Below, one piece after another: positions 42,353-50,426 of a stretch of 64,000 nt of DNA. Location: assembly GCA_910576995.1 (NCBI GenBank), contig CAJTLC010000005.1, positions 62,001 through 126,000 of the forward strand, in the 5' to 3' direction. This DNA is from an uncultured Ruminococcus sp. GTDB taxonomy: Bacteria > Bacillota > Clostridia > Oscillospirales > Ruminococcaceae. Made by a program: the position numbers and the translations under genes. The notes under the pieces were generated by a model, which ran no database searches, was not told the origin of the DNA, and was given only the letters and a program-made list of their open reading frames with translations. How positions within the stretch are numbered: position 1 is the stretch's first letter; each line of letters begins with the position of its first letter.

Positions 42353-43675
42353 TCAGCTGCTCTTTCGGAAATTTTTATCGGTTACAATACGGGCGAATAT
42401 CAATCCCAATGGCAGGGCTGCAATGATAAGCGCAGCTTCGCATAGCCACATTCCGCCTTCGGCAAGATTTTTTTGAGCGATGAAAAATATTCCCTTGTAC
42501 ATATACATTCCCGGAACCATAATTACTATCGACGGAACGGTGACCGTTATACGCGGATAACCTACGGCAGGCTTTATAAGAGTTGCAAGCATACCGGCCG
42601 CAAATGTGCCTATAAATGCAGCCGCCGCCGCAGGAACAGGAGTGAAATCCACAAGTTCCAGACGAAGAGTGTTGGCTATCATGCCTATAAGTCCTGCTGT
42701 TGCCGCCATTTTGCGCGGACTGTTGAACATAAGAGAGAACCCATAAACGCCGCAGAAACTCGTGACAAGCCTGAACAAAAGCTTTAAATGCGCAGGAATC
42801 ACGACCGCTTCGAACGCTGATGGCGCAAATCTGAATAGTGAAGCCGTCAAGCTGCCTGTTAAAGTTGCGATACCTATGATAAGGATAGCATATGTCACGC
42901 GTTCAATACCGGAGCGGAGATCGAGCTTTGAAAGATCAAATCCTCCTGTTATCAGCGGAAATCCCGGAATAACGAAAAGCATCGAGCATATGTAGCCTGC
43001 CTGATGAACTGCCGAAACGTCAAACAGAAGTTCGGCAAGCTTTATAAAAATTACATATGTACAGCAGGCGGAAGCGACTCCTGCGGCGACGTTTGCAAAA
43101 AGCGTTATGTGATTTTCCAGTAGCTTTTTGCGCGCGAAATTTCCGACGCCTGCTCCAAGAAATGCGCCGAACATTTCTACAGGTCCTCCGCCAAGCAGGA
43201 ATGTGAATGCGCAGCAGGCGAGAGCCGATGCGAATCCCAGTCGCAGAGCCTTATAATTTGCAGGCAGATTTTCGATTTTGTCAAGCATCATATTAAATTG
43301 CTCGATCGAATATTTTCCAGTTCTTTCTGCGAAATTATCGTTGAAAAATTCGAGATAGGAAAGCTTGTGAGTATTAACGCCCGTTGTTTTCAGCGAAAGC
43401 GCATTGGTACAGGTCTCGCCGTTTTCAACGCAGGTATATTCTATCGAGAGCAGTCCGATGTCAGCGTTGCAGGTGATATTCAGCGCGCGAGCTATTTTGT
43501 TCATCGAAGCGCGGACGCGCCATGCGGCCGTTCCTACCGAAAGCATGAGAAGTCCTACTCTTCCCACAAGATAAGTTTTTTCTTTAAGAGGCGCGTCGGC
43601 TGCGGCAGCAGTGCTTTCGCAGTCTATGATCTCGTGCCAGTCGATCGTCATATGCTGTGTTCTGAATTTACTCAT
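42353..43675 (-). CDS. Threonine/serine exporter family protein (ThrE-like, fused form)
   Basis: 440 residues from ATG 43675 (AAGGGTGG upstream). N-terminal soluble ThrE domain (about 1-125) with VGRVGLLMLSVGTAAWRVRASMN, the conserved S-G-A/T-x-x-R motif, followed by about ten hydrophobic helices. The second half (about 300-435) matches the smaller partner domain (VTSFCGVYGFSLMFNSPRKM and GMLATLIKPAVGYPRITVTV), so both halves that are separate genes in many Firmicutes are fused. Predicted amino acid efflux at the inner membrane; the substrate is inferred from the family. Confidence 0.88.
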   Translation of the reverse strand: MSKFRTQHMTIDWHEIIDCESTAAAADAPLKEKTYLVGRVGLLMLSVGTAAWRVRASMNKIARALNITCNADIGLLSIEYTCVENGETCTNALSLKTTGVNTHKLSYLEFFNDNFAERTGKYSIEQFNMMLDKIENLPANYKALRLGFASALACCAFTFLLGGGPVEMFGAFLGAGVGNFARKKLLENHITLFANVAAGVASACCTYVIFIKLAELLFDVSAVHQAGYICSMLFVIPGFPLITGGFDLSKLDLRSGIERVTYAILIIGIATLTGSLTASLFRFAPSAFEAVVIPAHLKLLFRLVTSFCGVYGFSLMFNSPRKMAATAGLIGMIANTLRLELVDFTPVPAAAAAFIGTFAAGMLATLIKPAVGYPRITVTVPSIVIMVPGMYMYKGIFFIAQKNLAEGGMWLCEAALIIAALPLGLIFARIVTDKNFRKSS

Positions 43676-43709
43676 GTGATCCACCCTTTGAAGATTTTTT
43701 ACCAGACTT

Positions 43710-43738
43710 ATTATACCATACCGGAAATAAAATTTCAA
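43710..43738 (-). promoter_or_regulatory. Promoter of the ThrE-like gene
   Basis: Minus-strand TTGAAA (43733-43738), 17 bp, TATAAT (43710-43715). Confidence 0.8.
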
Positions 43739-43848
43739 TAGATGATTCCTGAGAAATAAATATTATTTTTCAAAGTTGCAAATGACCGATTGCACTTGAA
43801 ATAAAAATGCTATAGCACAATTTATCAGTTAATCAGTATTATATATCA

Positions 43849-43877
43849 TTGAAAAATTCGGAAATATGATCTATAAT
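43849..43877 (+). promoter_or_regulatory. Promoter of the pectate lyase gene
   Basis: TTGAAA (43849-43854), 17 bp, TATAAT (43872-43877), followed by a leader of about 130 bases. Confidence 0.85.
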
Positions 43878-43883
43878 ATAATC

Positions 43884-44015
43884 ACAAGGTCGGAAAGACC
43901 ACGGAACGGATAAGCAATGGAGTTTATCTATTATATCATTATATTAATAAACCTGCTGACAGGCAAAGCAGGAAATGACACACATCAGTGTCTAAATCTC
44001 ATGGAGGGAAAGAAA
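43884..44015 (+). promoter_or_regulatory. Structured 5' leader of the pectate lyase gene, class unknown
   Basis: Four small stems occur in series: GGTC/GACC around GGAAA (43888-43900), GATAA/TTATC (about 43909-43928), CCTGCT/AGCAGG (43952-43972) and GACAC/GTGTC (43977-43992), then the ribosome site GGAGGG. An ATG at 43917 is in frame with the lyase and could encode a leader or N-terminal extension, but has no ribosome site. The sequence does not match a riboswitch class I can name. Confidence 0.5.
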
Positions 44016-47000
44016 ATGAGAAATTCAATGATGAAGAAGAAAATTATGGCGATCGCGGCTTCCGCCGTAATGAGCGTTACGGCTGTAACCGGAACGATGT
44101 TAAGCGCGGTTACTCCTTTTGCAGGAAACATAACAACAACTTTTGCGGCTGAGGCAAGCGTAAAGGTTATGTCATGCACGGGCTATGCCGAGGGAATGTA
44201 CGCAACATGGGGTTCTGTTTCGGGCGCGACAGGCTATAACGTTTATGTTGACGGAGTTCAGATCGACTCTATGCTTATCAGACAGTACAGCGGCTATATG
44301 AGAGCCGACGCTATTGGTCTTAAAGCGGGAAGCCACACGCTGAAGATAGTTCCTATCATCAGCGGCAAGGAAGATTCCTCAAAGGCTGCCGAGGCTACGG
44401 CTTCATGCTATGCTCATGACAGAAGCGGCTACGCTTTCGAGGACGGTCATATGCCCGGCGCTTATAAGGCTGACGGTACTCTTAAAGACGACGCGGTAGT
44501 GGTATATGTTACAGAAGAAAACAAGGATAAGGTTTCTGTTAAGCTTAATGCAGATGGGAAAGGCGACGTTGACTGCGTAGGTATTCAGAATATCATAACC
44601 GCTTACAAGAAGGGGAAGGAAACTCGCCCGATCTCTATCAGACTTATAGGAAACATCTCCGACCCCGCAAATATGCCTAAGGGCGATCTTTATGTTGATT
44701 CTGTAACTTCCGCAGGCATGACTATTGAGGGAATCGGAAACGACGCTACGGCAAACGGCTGGGGAATCGTTCTCAAGGGCTGTAACGATGTTGAGATCAG
44801 AAATATCGGCACAATGAACTGCAACAGCTCGGAGGGCGATAATATCGGACTTCAGCAGAGCGACTCTTATTGCTGGGTTCATAACTGCGATTATTTCTAC
44901 GGTCATGCAGGTTCGGACGCCGATCAGGTAAAGGGCGACGGCGCGCTTGATACAAAGAAATCCCACCACATAACTCACTCTTACAACCATTTCTACGATA
45001 ACGGAAAGTGCAATCTTCAGGGCGCAAGCGCAAGCGATACTTCGAATTACATCACATATCACCACAACTGGTACGATCATTCGGATTCCCGTCATCCCCG
45101 TGTAAGAGTTGCAACGGTTCACGTTTACAATAACTATTATGACGGAAATGCAAAATACGGTATCGGCTCTACTACGGATTCCGATATTTTTGCCGAGAAC
45201 AATTACTTCCGCAACTGCAAAGCTCCCATGATGATATCCGGTCAGGGTACTGACGCGGCAGGCGAAGGCACGTTCAGCGGCGAAGTAGGCGGCATGATCA
45301 AAGCTTTCGGAAATATTATCGAGGGCGGAACTTTCGTACCGTACAGCGCTGATAATACGCAGTTCGACGCTTATGACGCAAAGTCGAGAGATGAGAAGGT
45401 TCCCTCATCTGTAAAGGCGGCTTCGGGCGGCGCAACTTACAACAACTTTGATACGGAAAGCGGCTTCTACAGCTATAATGCCGACGCTGCGGCAGACGTT
45501 CCCACTGTTGTAACTTCCAAGGCGGGAAGAGTTGACGGCGGCGATTTTAAGTGGCAGTTCAATAACGAAGTCGACGATGCAAGCTATGCTGTAAACGACG
45601 CATTAAAAGCTGCTCTAGTATCTTATAAGGATTCAATAGTAGCTATCGGAAGCGGATTCAAGGAAGATTCCTCAAATCCTCCGACAACTACTCCTCCCGT
45701 TCAGACTACGCAGTCTGTGCAGAGTACGGCTGCTCCGAATACCAATCCTCCCACAGTAACTACGGCAACTCCAGTTACAGGCTCAAATGTTATCTACGTT
45801 TCGCCCAACGGCGGCGGAGACGGTAAGACGATGCAGGCTCCTACAGACGTTCTTTCAGCTATCAAGGCTGTTCCGGCAGGCGGAACTATATATCTTCTTG
45901 ACGGAACATACAAGTTCAGCGAAATGATCCTCATCGATTCCAGCAATAACGGTTCGGCAGGAAAGTACAAGACGATCTCCGCTTATCCCGGCGCAAAGGT
46001 CGTATGGGATTTCTCGGGTCAGGGCGCGGCTGACGGCTCTAAGAGGGGCGTTACGCTTGACGGCGACTACTGGCATTTCTACGGATTCGAGATCACAAAG
46101 GCTGCCGATAACGGAATGCTTCTTTCGGGTAATAACAACCTTATCGAAATGATGGTCTTTAACGATAATCAGGATACTGGTCTCCAGATCTCGCGTTACA
46201 ATACAAGCGCTGCAACTATTGCAGACTGGCCCTCATATAATACTATCCTCAACTGCACTTCCAAGAATAACTGCGATAATGCTTCCATGGAAAATGCGGA
46301 CGGATTCGCTGCTAAACTTACCTGCGGCGAGGGTAATGTATTCGACGGCTGTATGGCTTACAATAACTCCGACGACGGCTGGGATCTCTTTGCTAAAGCT
46401 GAAACAGGTCCTATCGGCGTTGTAACTATCAAGAATTCTATCGCATTCAGAAACGGATTCACTGAATTCGGCGAGGGCTATGGCGACTGCGACGGTAACG
46501 GATTCAAGCTTGGCGGCTCGGGCATAGGTACGGGTCATATTGTTGAAAACTGCCTTGCATTTGAGAATCTCCACTGCGGATTTACCGATAATAATAACCC
46601 TAAACTCGCTTCTCTTACGGACTGCACGGCTGCAAACAACAATGGCGAGGGTACAGGCAAACCCAACTTCTCATGCTATCGCTGCACGGACGACGGTTGT
46701 GATTTTGACAGTGTAGTTTCATATTACAATAATAAGCTTACGGACGGTCTCAATCTTAAAGGCGGCGTTTCCAACGATAAGTTTGTAGGTACAATGGCTA
46801 ATTCTCTGTACTACAACTCAAAGTATCATGTTGTATCTTCAAAGGTTGACGTTATAAACGGCTATAAGGGCGGCACGGACGCTACAGTTGCCGATTCCGA
46901 TTTCATCTCGGTAAAGGCTGCCGCAATGGGTACTGATTTCCACGCTGCATGGAGAAATGCGGACGGTTCACCGAATCCCGGAGGTCTCTTTGAAACTGCT

Positions 47001-47732
47001 TCGTCAAGCAGCTATAAGGATATGGGTTATCATATGTCAAACGGCGTGACTCCTCCTGTTCCTCCCACAACTACGCAGTCTACGGAAGCTCCCAAGACAA
47101 CAAATGCTCCTCAGACAACTACAACTTCTTCAACTCCCGTTGTAAGCGGCGGATACGTTCACGACTTTACAGCTAACGGCAAGGACAGCTCATTCTATAC
47201 TATCACAGGTAATCTTGCAACTAATAAGGGTACTGTAAATTACGACGGCAAAACTCTTACACAGTGTCTGAAAATGGAATCTGCAACAAATATCTCATTC
47301 AATGCAGGCGCGGCAGGAAAACTCACTCTGGTATTTGCAGAGGCGGCTGCTACGATAAAGGTTGACGGTACGAAATATACGGCTTCAAACGGCGTTGTTA
47401 CGGTAGACGTTGCAGCAGGTTCGCACACTATTACAAAGGCTGATACGGCAAATCTTTTCTACATGGTATATGCAGTTGATTCAACTACACCCGGCACTTC
47501 TGAAGATAAGATTGTTTACGGCGACGCAAATTGCGACGGTAAGGTTGAAATTGCAGACGCAACTTTGATTCTCCAGTTCCTGACCAATAAGGACGAATAT
47601 GCATTAACTGATCAGGGTCTTGCAAACGCTGACGTATGCGGAAACAAAGACGGCGTAACTGCTCAGGATGCGCTTGTTATCCAGCAGGTAGACGCAGGCA
47701 TTTACAAGCTTGAAGAGCTTCCTATCAAGTAA
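44016..47732 (+). CDS. Cellulosomal pectate lyase PL1-PL9-CBM77-dockerin
   Basis: 1238 residues; ATG 44016 chosen for GGAGGG eight bases upstream. Signal peptide to about residue 45, then a short fibronectin-like domain (45-125). PL1 lyase about 130-540, with NSSEGDNIGLQQSDSYCWVH, DGALDTKKSHHITHSYNHF and the catalytic-arginine segment DSRHPRVRVATVHVYNNYY near 355-370. Thr/Pro linker 551-590. PL9 lyase about 591-1005 with calcium site NNSDDGWDL and catalytic-lysine segment GNGFKLGGSG. Second linker, then a CBM77-like pectin-binding module (about 1046-1158), and a type I dockerin (GDANCDGKVEIADATLILQF and CGNKDGVTAQDALVIQ). This order matches the known RfPL1/9 of R. flavefaciens. It cuts homogalacturonan by beta-elimination and docks to the cellulosome. 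Confidence 0.95.
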   Translation: MRNSMMKKKIMAIAASAVMSVTAVTGTMLSAVTPFAGNITTTFAAEASVKVMSCTGYAEGMYATWGSVSGATGYNVYVDGVQIDSMLIRQYSGYMRADAIGLKAGSHTLKIVPIISGKEDSSKAAEATASCYAHDRSGYAFEDGHMPGAYKADGTLKDDAVVVYVTEENKDKVSVKLNADGKGDVDCVGIQNIITAYKKGKETRPISIRLIGNISDPANMPKGDLYVDSVTSAGMTIEGIGNDATANGWGIVLKGCNDVEIRNIGTMNCNSSEGDNIGLQQSDSYCWVHNCDYFYGHAGSDADQVKGDGALDTKKSHHITHSYNHFYDNGKCNLQGASASDTSNYITYHHNWYDHSDSRHPRVRVATVHVYNNYYDGNAKYGIGSTTDSDIFAENNYFRNCKAPMMISGQGTDAAGEGTFSGEVGGMIKAFGNIIEGGTFVPYSADNTQFDAYDAKSRDEKVPSSVKAASGGATYNNFDTESGFYSYNADAAADVPTVVTSKAGRVDGGDFKWQFNNEVDDASYAVNDALKAALVSYKDSIVAIGSGFKEDSSNPPTTTPPVQTTQSVQSTAAPNTNPPTVTTATPVTGSNVIYVSPNGGGDGKTMQAPTDVLSAIKAVPAGGTIYLLDGTYKFSEMILIDSSNNGSAGKYKTISAYPGAKVVWDFSGQGAADGSKRGVTLDGDYWHFYGFEITKAADNGMLLSGNNNLIEMMVFNDNQDTGLQISRYNTSAATIADWPSYNTILNCTSKNNCDNASMENADGFAAKLTCGEGNVFDGCMAYNNSDDGWDLFAKAETGPIGVVTIKNSIAFRNGFTEFGEGYGDCDGNGFKLGGSGIGTGHIVENCLAFENLHCGFTDNNNPKLASLTDCTAANNNGEGTGKPNFSCYRCTDDGCDFDSVVSYYNNKLTDGLNLKGGVSNDKFVGTMANSLYYNSKYHVVSSKVDVINGYKGGTDATVADSDFISVKAAAMGTDFHAAWRNADGSPNPGGLFETASSSSYKDMGYHMSNGVTPPVPPTTTQSTEAPKTTNAPQTTTTSSTPVVSGGYVHDFTANGKDSSFYTITGNLATNKGTVNYDGKTLTQCLKMESATNISFNAGAAGKLTLVFAEAAATIKVDGTKYTASNGVVTVDVAAGSHTITKADTANLFYMVYAVDSTTPGTSEDKIVYGDANCDGKVEIADATLILQFLTNKDEYALTDQGLANADVCGNKDGVTAQDALVIQQVDAGIYKLEELPIK

Positions 47733-47805
47733 TTTTTAAAGAAATAGATACGGCTATTTCGATAAAATTAAAGCCCGTTCCTTAAATATAATGATATAAT
47801 GAAAA

Positions 47806-47832
47806 GAGAGCGTTTTCGGACGCTCTTTTTTC
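47806..47832. terminator. Terminator of the pectate lyase gene
   Basis: AGAGCG and CGCTCT with a short inner stem, followed by TTTTTT on the plus strand. Confidence 0.8.
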
Positions 47833-47839
47833 ATAAATA

Positions 47840-47868
47840 AAAAACAGCGAGGAACGTTCGCTGTTTTT
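47840..47868. terminator. Bidirectional terminator serving radA
   Basis: AAAAACAGCGA and TCGCTGTTTTT pair around GGAACGT; A/T runs are on both sides, 15 bp past the radA stop on the minus strand. Confidence 0.88.
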
Positions 47869-47882
47869 CTATTGCAGATTGA

Positions 47883-49253
47883 TTATATTGTGGCGAACGC
47901 TTGTTTCAGCGTTGAAACGGGGATTATTTCTATTTTGTAGTCTGAAAAGTTTATTGATGAAGCCGATTGTTTGGGAATAACGACTTTCTTGAATCCCATG
48001 CGCTCGGCTTCTTTGATGCGCTGCGACAGATGAGATACGGAGCGTATTTCACCGCCCAGTCCTATCTCTCCGAACGCTATGAGCATTTCGTCGATAGGTT
48101 TATCCATAACTCCCGAATATAAAGCCATTGCGACCGGAAGGTCGGCGGCAGGCTCGTCGAGCCGGAATCCGCCGATAATATTGAGATAAACGTCCAGAGT
48201 ACCCATGTATATCCCCAATCGCTTTTCAAGCACGGCGATCAGGATGTTTAGTCGGTTGAAATCAAATCCCGTCGCCATTCTTCGAGGAGCTGCGTAACTT
48301 GTCTTGGCTGCAAGAGACTGAACTTCCGCAAGAATCGGTCTTGTACCCTCCATAACGCAGGCAACGCACGTTCCCGAAACGTTATGCGGTCTGCCCGAAA
48401 GCAGCATCTGAGACGGATTTTCAACTTCCGAAAGCCCCTTGTCGAGCATTTCAAAAACGCCTATTTCATTTGTAGAACCGAATCTGTTCTTCACTGCGCG
48501 GAGCAGGCGGTAACTCTGATGACGTTCGCCCTCAAAATAAAGCACGGCGTCAACGATATGCTCCATAACTTTAGGACCTGCGATCGCGCCGTCTTTATTG
48601 ACATGACCTACCAGAATGATAGGGATTTCCTGACGTTTGGCGGTATGCATGAACAGATTCGAGCATTCGCGTACTTGGGTAAGACTTCCCGGACTGGAGG
48701 TGATACGGCTTATGTTCATTGTTTGTATAGAATCTATGATAGCAATATCAGGCGACGCAGAGGCTATTGTTTCCGCAACTGATTCCGCGTCCGTGGAAGT
48801 AAGCAGATAAAGATTTTCAGTATCGACGCCGAGACGCTGAGCGCGAAGCTTTATCTGACGTGCGGATTCTTCTCCCGAAACATAAAGAATTGAATGTTCT
48901 TCACCGAGATATTGGCAGATTTGCAGCAATATCGTACTTTTTCCGATTCCCGGTTCGCCGCCGAGAAGCACGAGAGAACCTTTTACAAGTCCGCCGCCGA
49001 GAACGCGGTTGAGTTCGCCTATCCCGGTATCATATCGTACGTCGCTGTCTGCGCCTATATCTTCAAGTTCCAGAATGCTGTCGGAGAGATCGCGTATTTC
49101 CCGTGAAGCGTAAGAGGAAGAAGCTTGTGAAGATGATTTGCTTTCGGCTTCCTGAAATGTGTTCCAAGCGCCGCAGGATGGGCATTTTCCGTTCCATTTG
49201 GAACTTTCGTATCCGCAGGCGCTGCATTCATAAACAGATCTTGACTTTGCCAT
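47883..49253 (-). CDS. radA: DNA repair protein RadA
   Basis: 456 residues. N-terminal zinc finger CSACGYESSKWNGKCPSCGAW, RecA-like ATPase with Walker A GGEPGIGKST near 93-102 and Walker B-like IAIIDSIQTM, the RadA-specific KNRFGSTNEIGVFEM motif near 258-272, and the C-terminal Lon-like domain (about 300-450). A branch-migrating helicase-like factor in recombination. It starts one base after the lipoprotein stop codon and lacks a strong ribosome site, so translation is probably coupled. Confidence 0.97.
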   Translation of the reverse strand: MAKSRSVYECSACGYESSKWNGKCPSCGAWNTFQEAESKSSSQASSSYASREIRDLSDSILELEDIGADSDVRYDTGIGELNRVLGGGLVKGSLVLLGGEPGIGKSTILLQICQYLGEEHSILYVSGEESARQIKLRAQRLGVDTENLYLLTSTDAESVAETIASASPDIAIIDSIQTMNISRITSSPGSLTQVRECSNLFMHTAKRQEIPIILVGHVNKDGAIAGPKVMEHIVDAVLYFEGERHQSYRLLRAVKNRFGSTNEIGVFEMLDKGLSEVENPSQMLLSGRPHNVSGTCVACVMEGTRPILAEVQSLAAKTSYAAPRRMATGFDFNRLNILIAVLEKRLGIYMGTLDVYLNIIGGFRLDEPAADLPVAMALYSGVMDKPIDEMLIAFGEIGLGGEIRSVSHLSQRIKEAERMGFKKVVIPKQSASSINFSDYKIEIIPVSTLKQAFATI

Positions 49254-49254
49254 A

Positions 49255-50340
49255 TCAGCTGAAATCCGCGGAGAGGTTTTCTTCGGTCAACAGGCGTTTT
49301 CTGCCGAGAACAGCCGTATTGCCCGAACTTACGTAACTTGTCGAGGAAAACGCGCTGTTGGCGATGCTCCAGTAGATAGTTTCCGTGCCTGAAACGGAGT
49401 AGAAGATCAGATTATCGGTATCGAGAGTGATCTCGCCCCAAGAACCGTAAGTTCCATCAACGGGGCAGAGAGTATTATTCTTGAAATAAAAAATAGAGCA
49501 TGGAGCTTCGGGATAAGTGCCTGCGGAAACAAGTAATTCGGGAACATCGTCGTTGTTGAGATCGGCGAGTTCATAGGTGATTTCCGAACCTGATTCATAT
49601 TCCGGCAGAAGTTTTTCCTTCAGCATATCCATACACAGCTTCTTATCTGCGGGGCTGATTATCTTTCCCCAGCTTTCGGCGCGGTAGACCGCGTATTTGA
49701 TAACGCCGTCCCCCATTGAATATTTTCTGCCGACCTTGACAGCAGGAGATTTTTCATAAGGTTCGAGAGCCTTGTCATATTCTGGGAGCAGGACTTCTTC
49801 GCCGTTTATCTCATGAACGATAAGCGTGCCGGAGGTGTCTGAACTCATTACGGACTGAGAGTTGTCGCTGTAGCTTAATTCCTGATTGAACGAGCCGTTT
49901 TCGTACTTGAAAAGTTTTCCGATAACAAAACCGTCGCCGCAGTATTCGTCCTTGACTGTATTGATAAGAGGAAGGTACATAAAGCAGCCGGTATTTCCGA
50001 CAGAACCTATTTCTGAAGCTTCGCCGTCGGAAAAAGAATATACGGAACATTTGGTAGAACCGCCGGTATTGGGGGAAATTATAAGTTCGGGCGAGCCGTC
50101 GCCGGTAATATCGAAAAGATCGAAAGCCGATCCGGATTCCTGATCGTCGGAATAATCTTTCGATTTTTTGAATTCTTTCAGCTTGTCTTCATAAGCTTTT
50201 TGCCATTCAAATGAAACGCTGTCGGGAGCGGTTCTTTCGAATTGCTTTTCGGAATCGGAGTTTGCGTTGGAACAACTCGTCATGGCGGCAGCAAGAGCCA
50301 TGGCTGCCGAGATAGACATTATATTTTTGATTATTTTCAA
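49255..50340 (-). CDS. Lipoprotein with calcium-loop-like repeats, function unknown
   Basis: 361 residues starting at TTG 50340, seven bases behind GGAGGAG. Signal peptide ending in the lipobox MTSCS (cysteine near residue 23), so a membrane-anchored lipoprotein. Two similar units, FDLFDITGDGSPELIIS (about 74-90) and YELADLNNDDVPELLVS (about 260-276), resemble FG-GAP/VCBS or EF-hand-like calcium loops inside a two-repeat beta-rich body. I do not recognise the family. It precedes radA in one operon, a link that need not be functional. Confidence 0.75.
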   Translation of the reverse strand: MKIIKNIMSISAAMALAAAMTSCSNANSDSEKQFERTAPDSVSFEWQKAYEDKLKEFKKSKDYSDDQESGSAFDLFDITGDGSPELIISPNTGGSTKCSVYSFSDGEASEIGSVGNTGCFMYLPLINTVKDEYCGDGFVIGKLFKYENGSFNQELSYSDNSQSVMSSDTSGTLIVHEINGEEVLLPEYDKALEPYEKSPAVKVGRKYSMGDGVIKYAVYRAESWGKIISPADKKLCMDMLKEKLLPEYESGSEITYELADLNNDDVPELLVSAGTYPEAPCSIFYFKNNTLCPVDGTYGSWGEITLDTDNLIFYSVSGTETIYWSIANSAFSSTSYVSSGNTAVLGRKRLLTEENLSADFS

Positions 50341-50370
50341 AAGTACTCCTCCAATTTAATTTTTAATATT

Positions 50371-50399
50371 ATTTTACCATATTTTCGGAAATATGTCAA
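50371..50399 (-). promoter_or_regulatory. Promoter of the lipoprotein-radA operon
   Basis: Minus-strand TTGACA (50394-50399), 17 bp, TAAAAT (50371-50376), 30 bp before the TTG start. Confidence 0.85.
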
Positions 50400-50426
50400 G
50401 GATAATATTGTTAATATACACACGGA

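Noticed and set aside
43884..44015. Cyclic-di-GMP-I (GEMM) riboswitch before the pectate lyase
   Set aside because: A GAAA-containing hairpin is present, but the conserved GEMM sequences around the two helices are missing.
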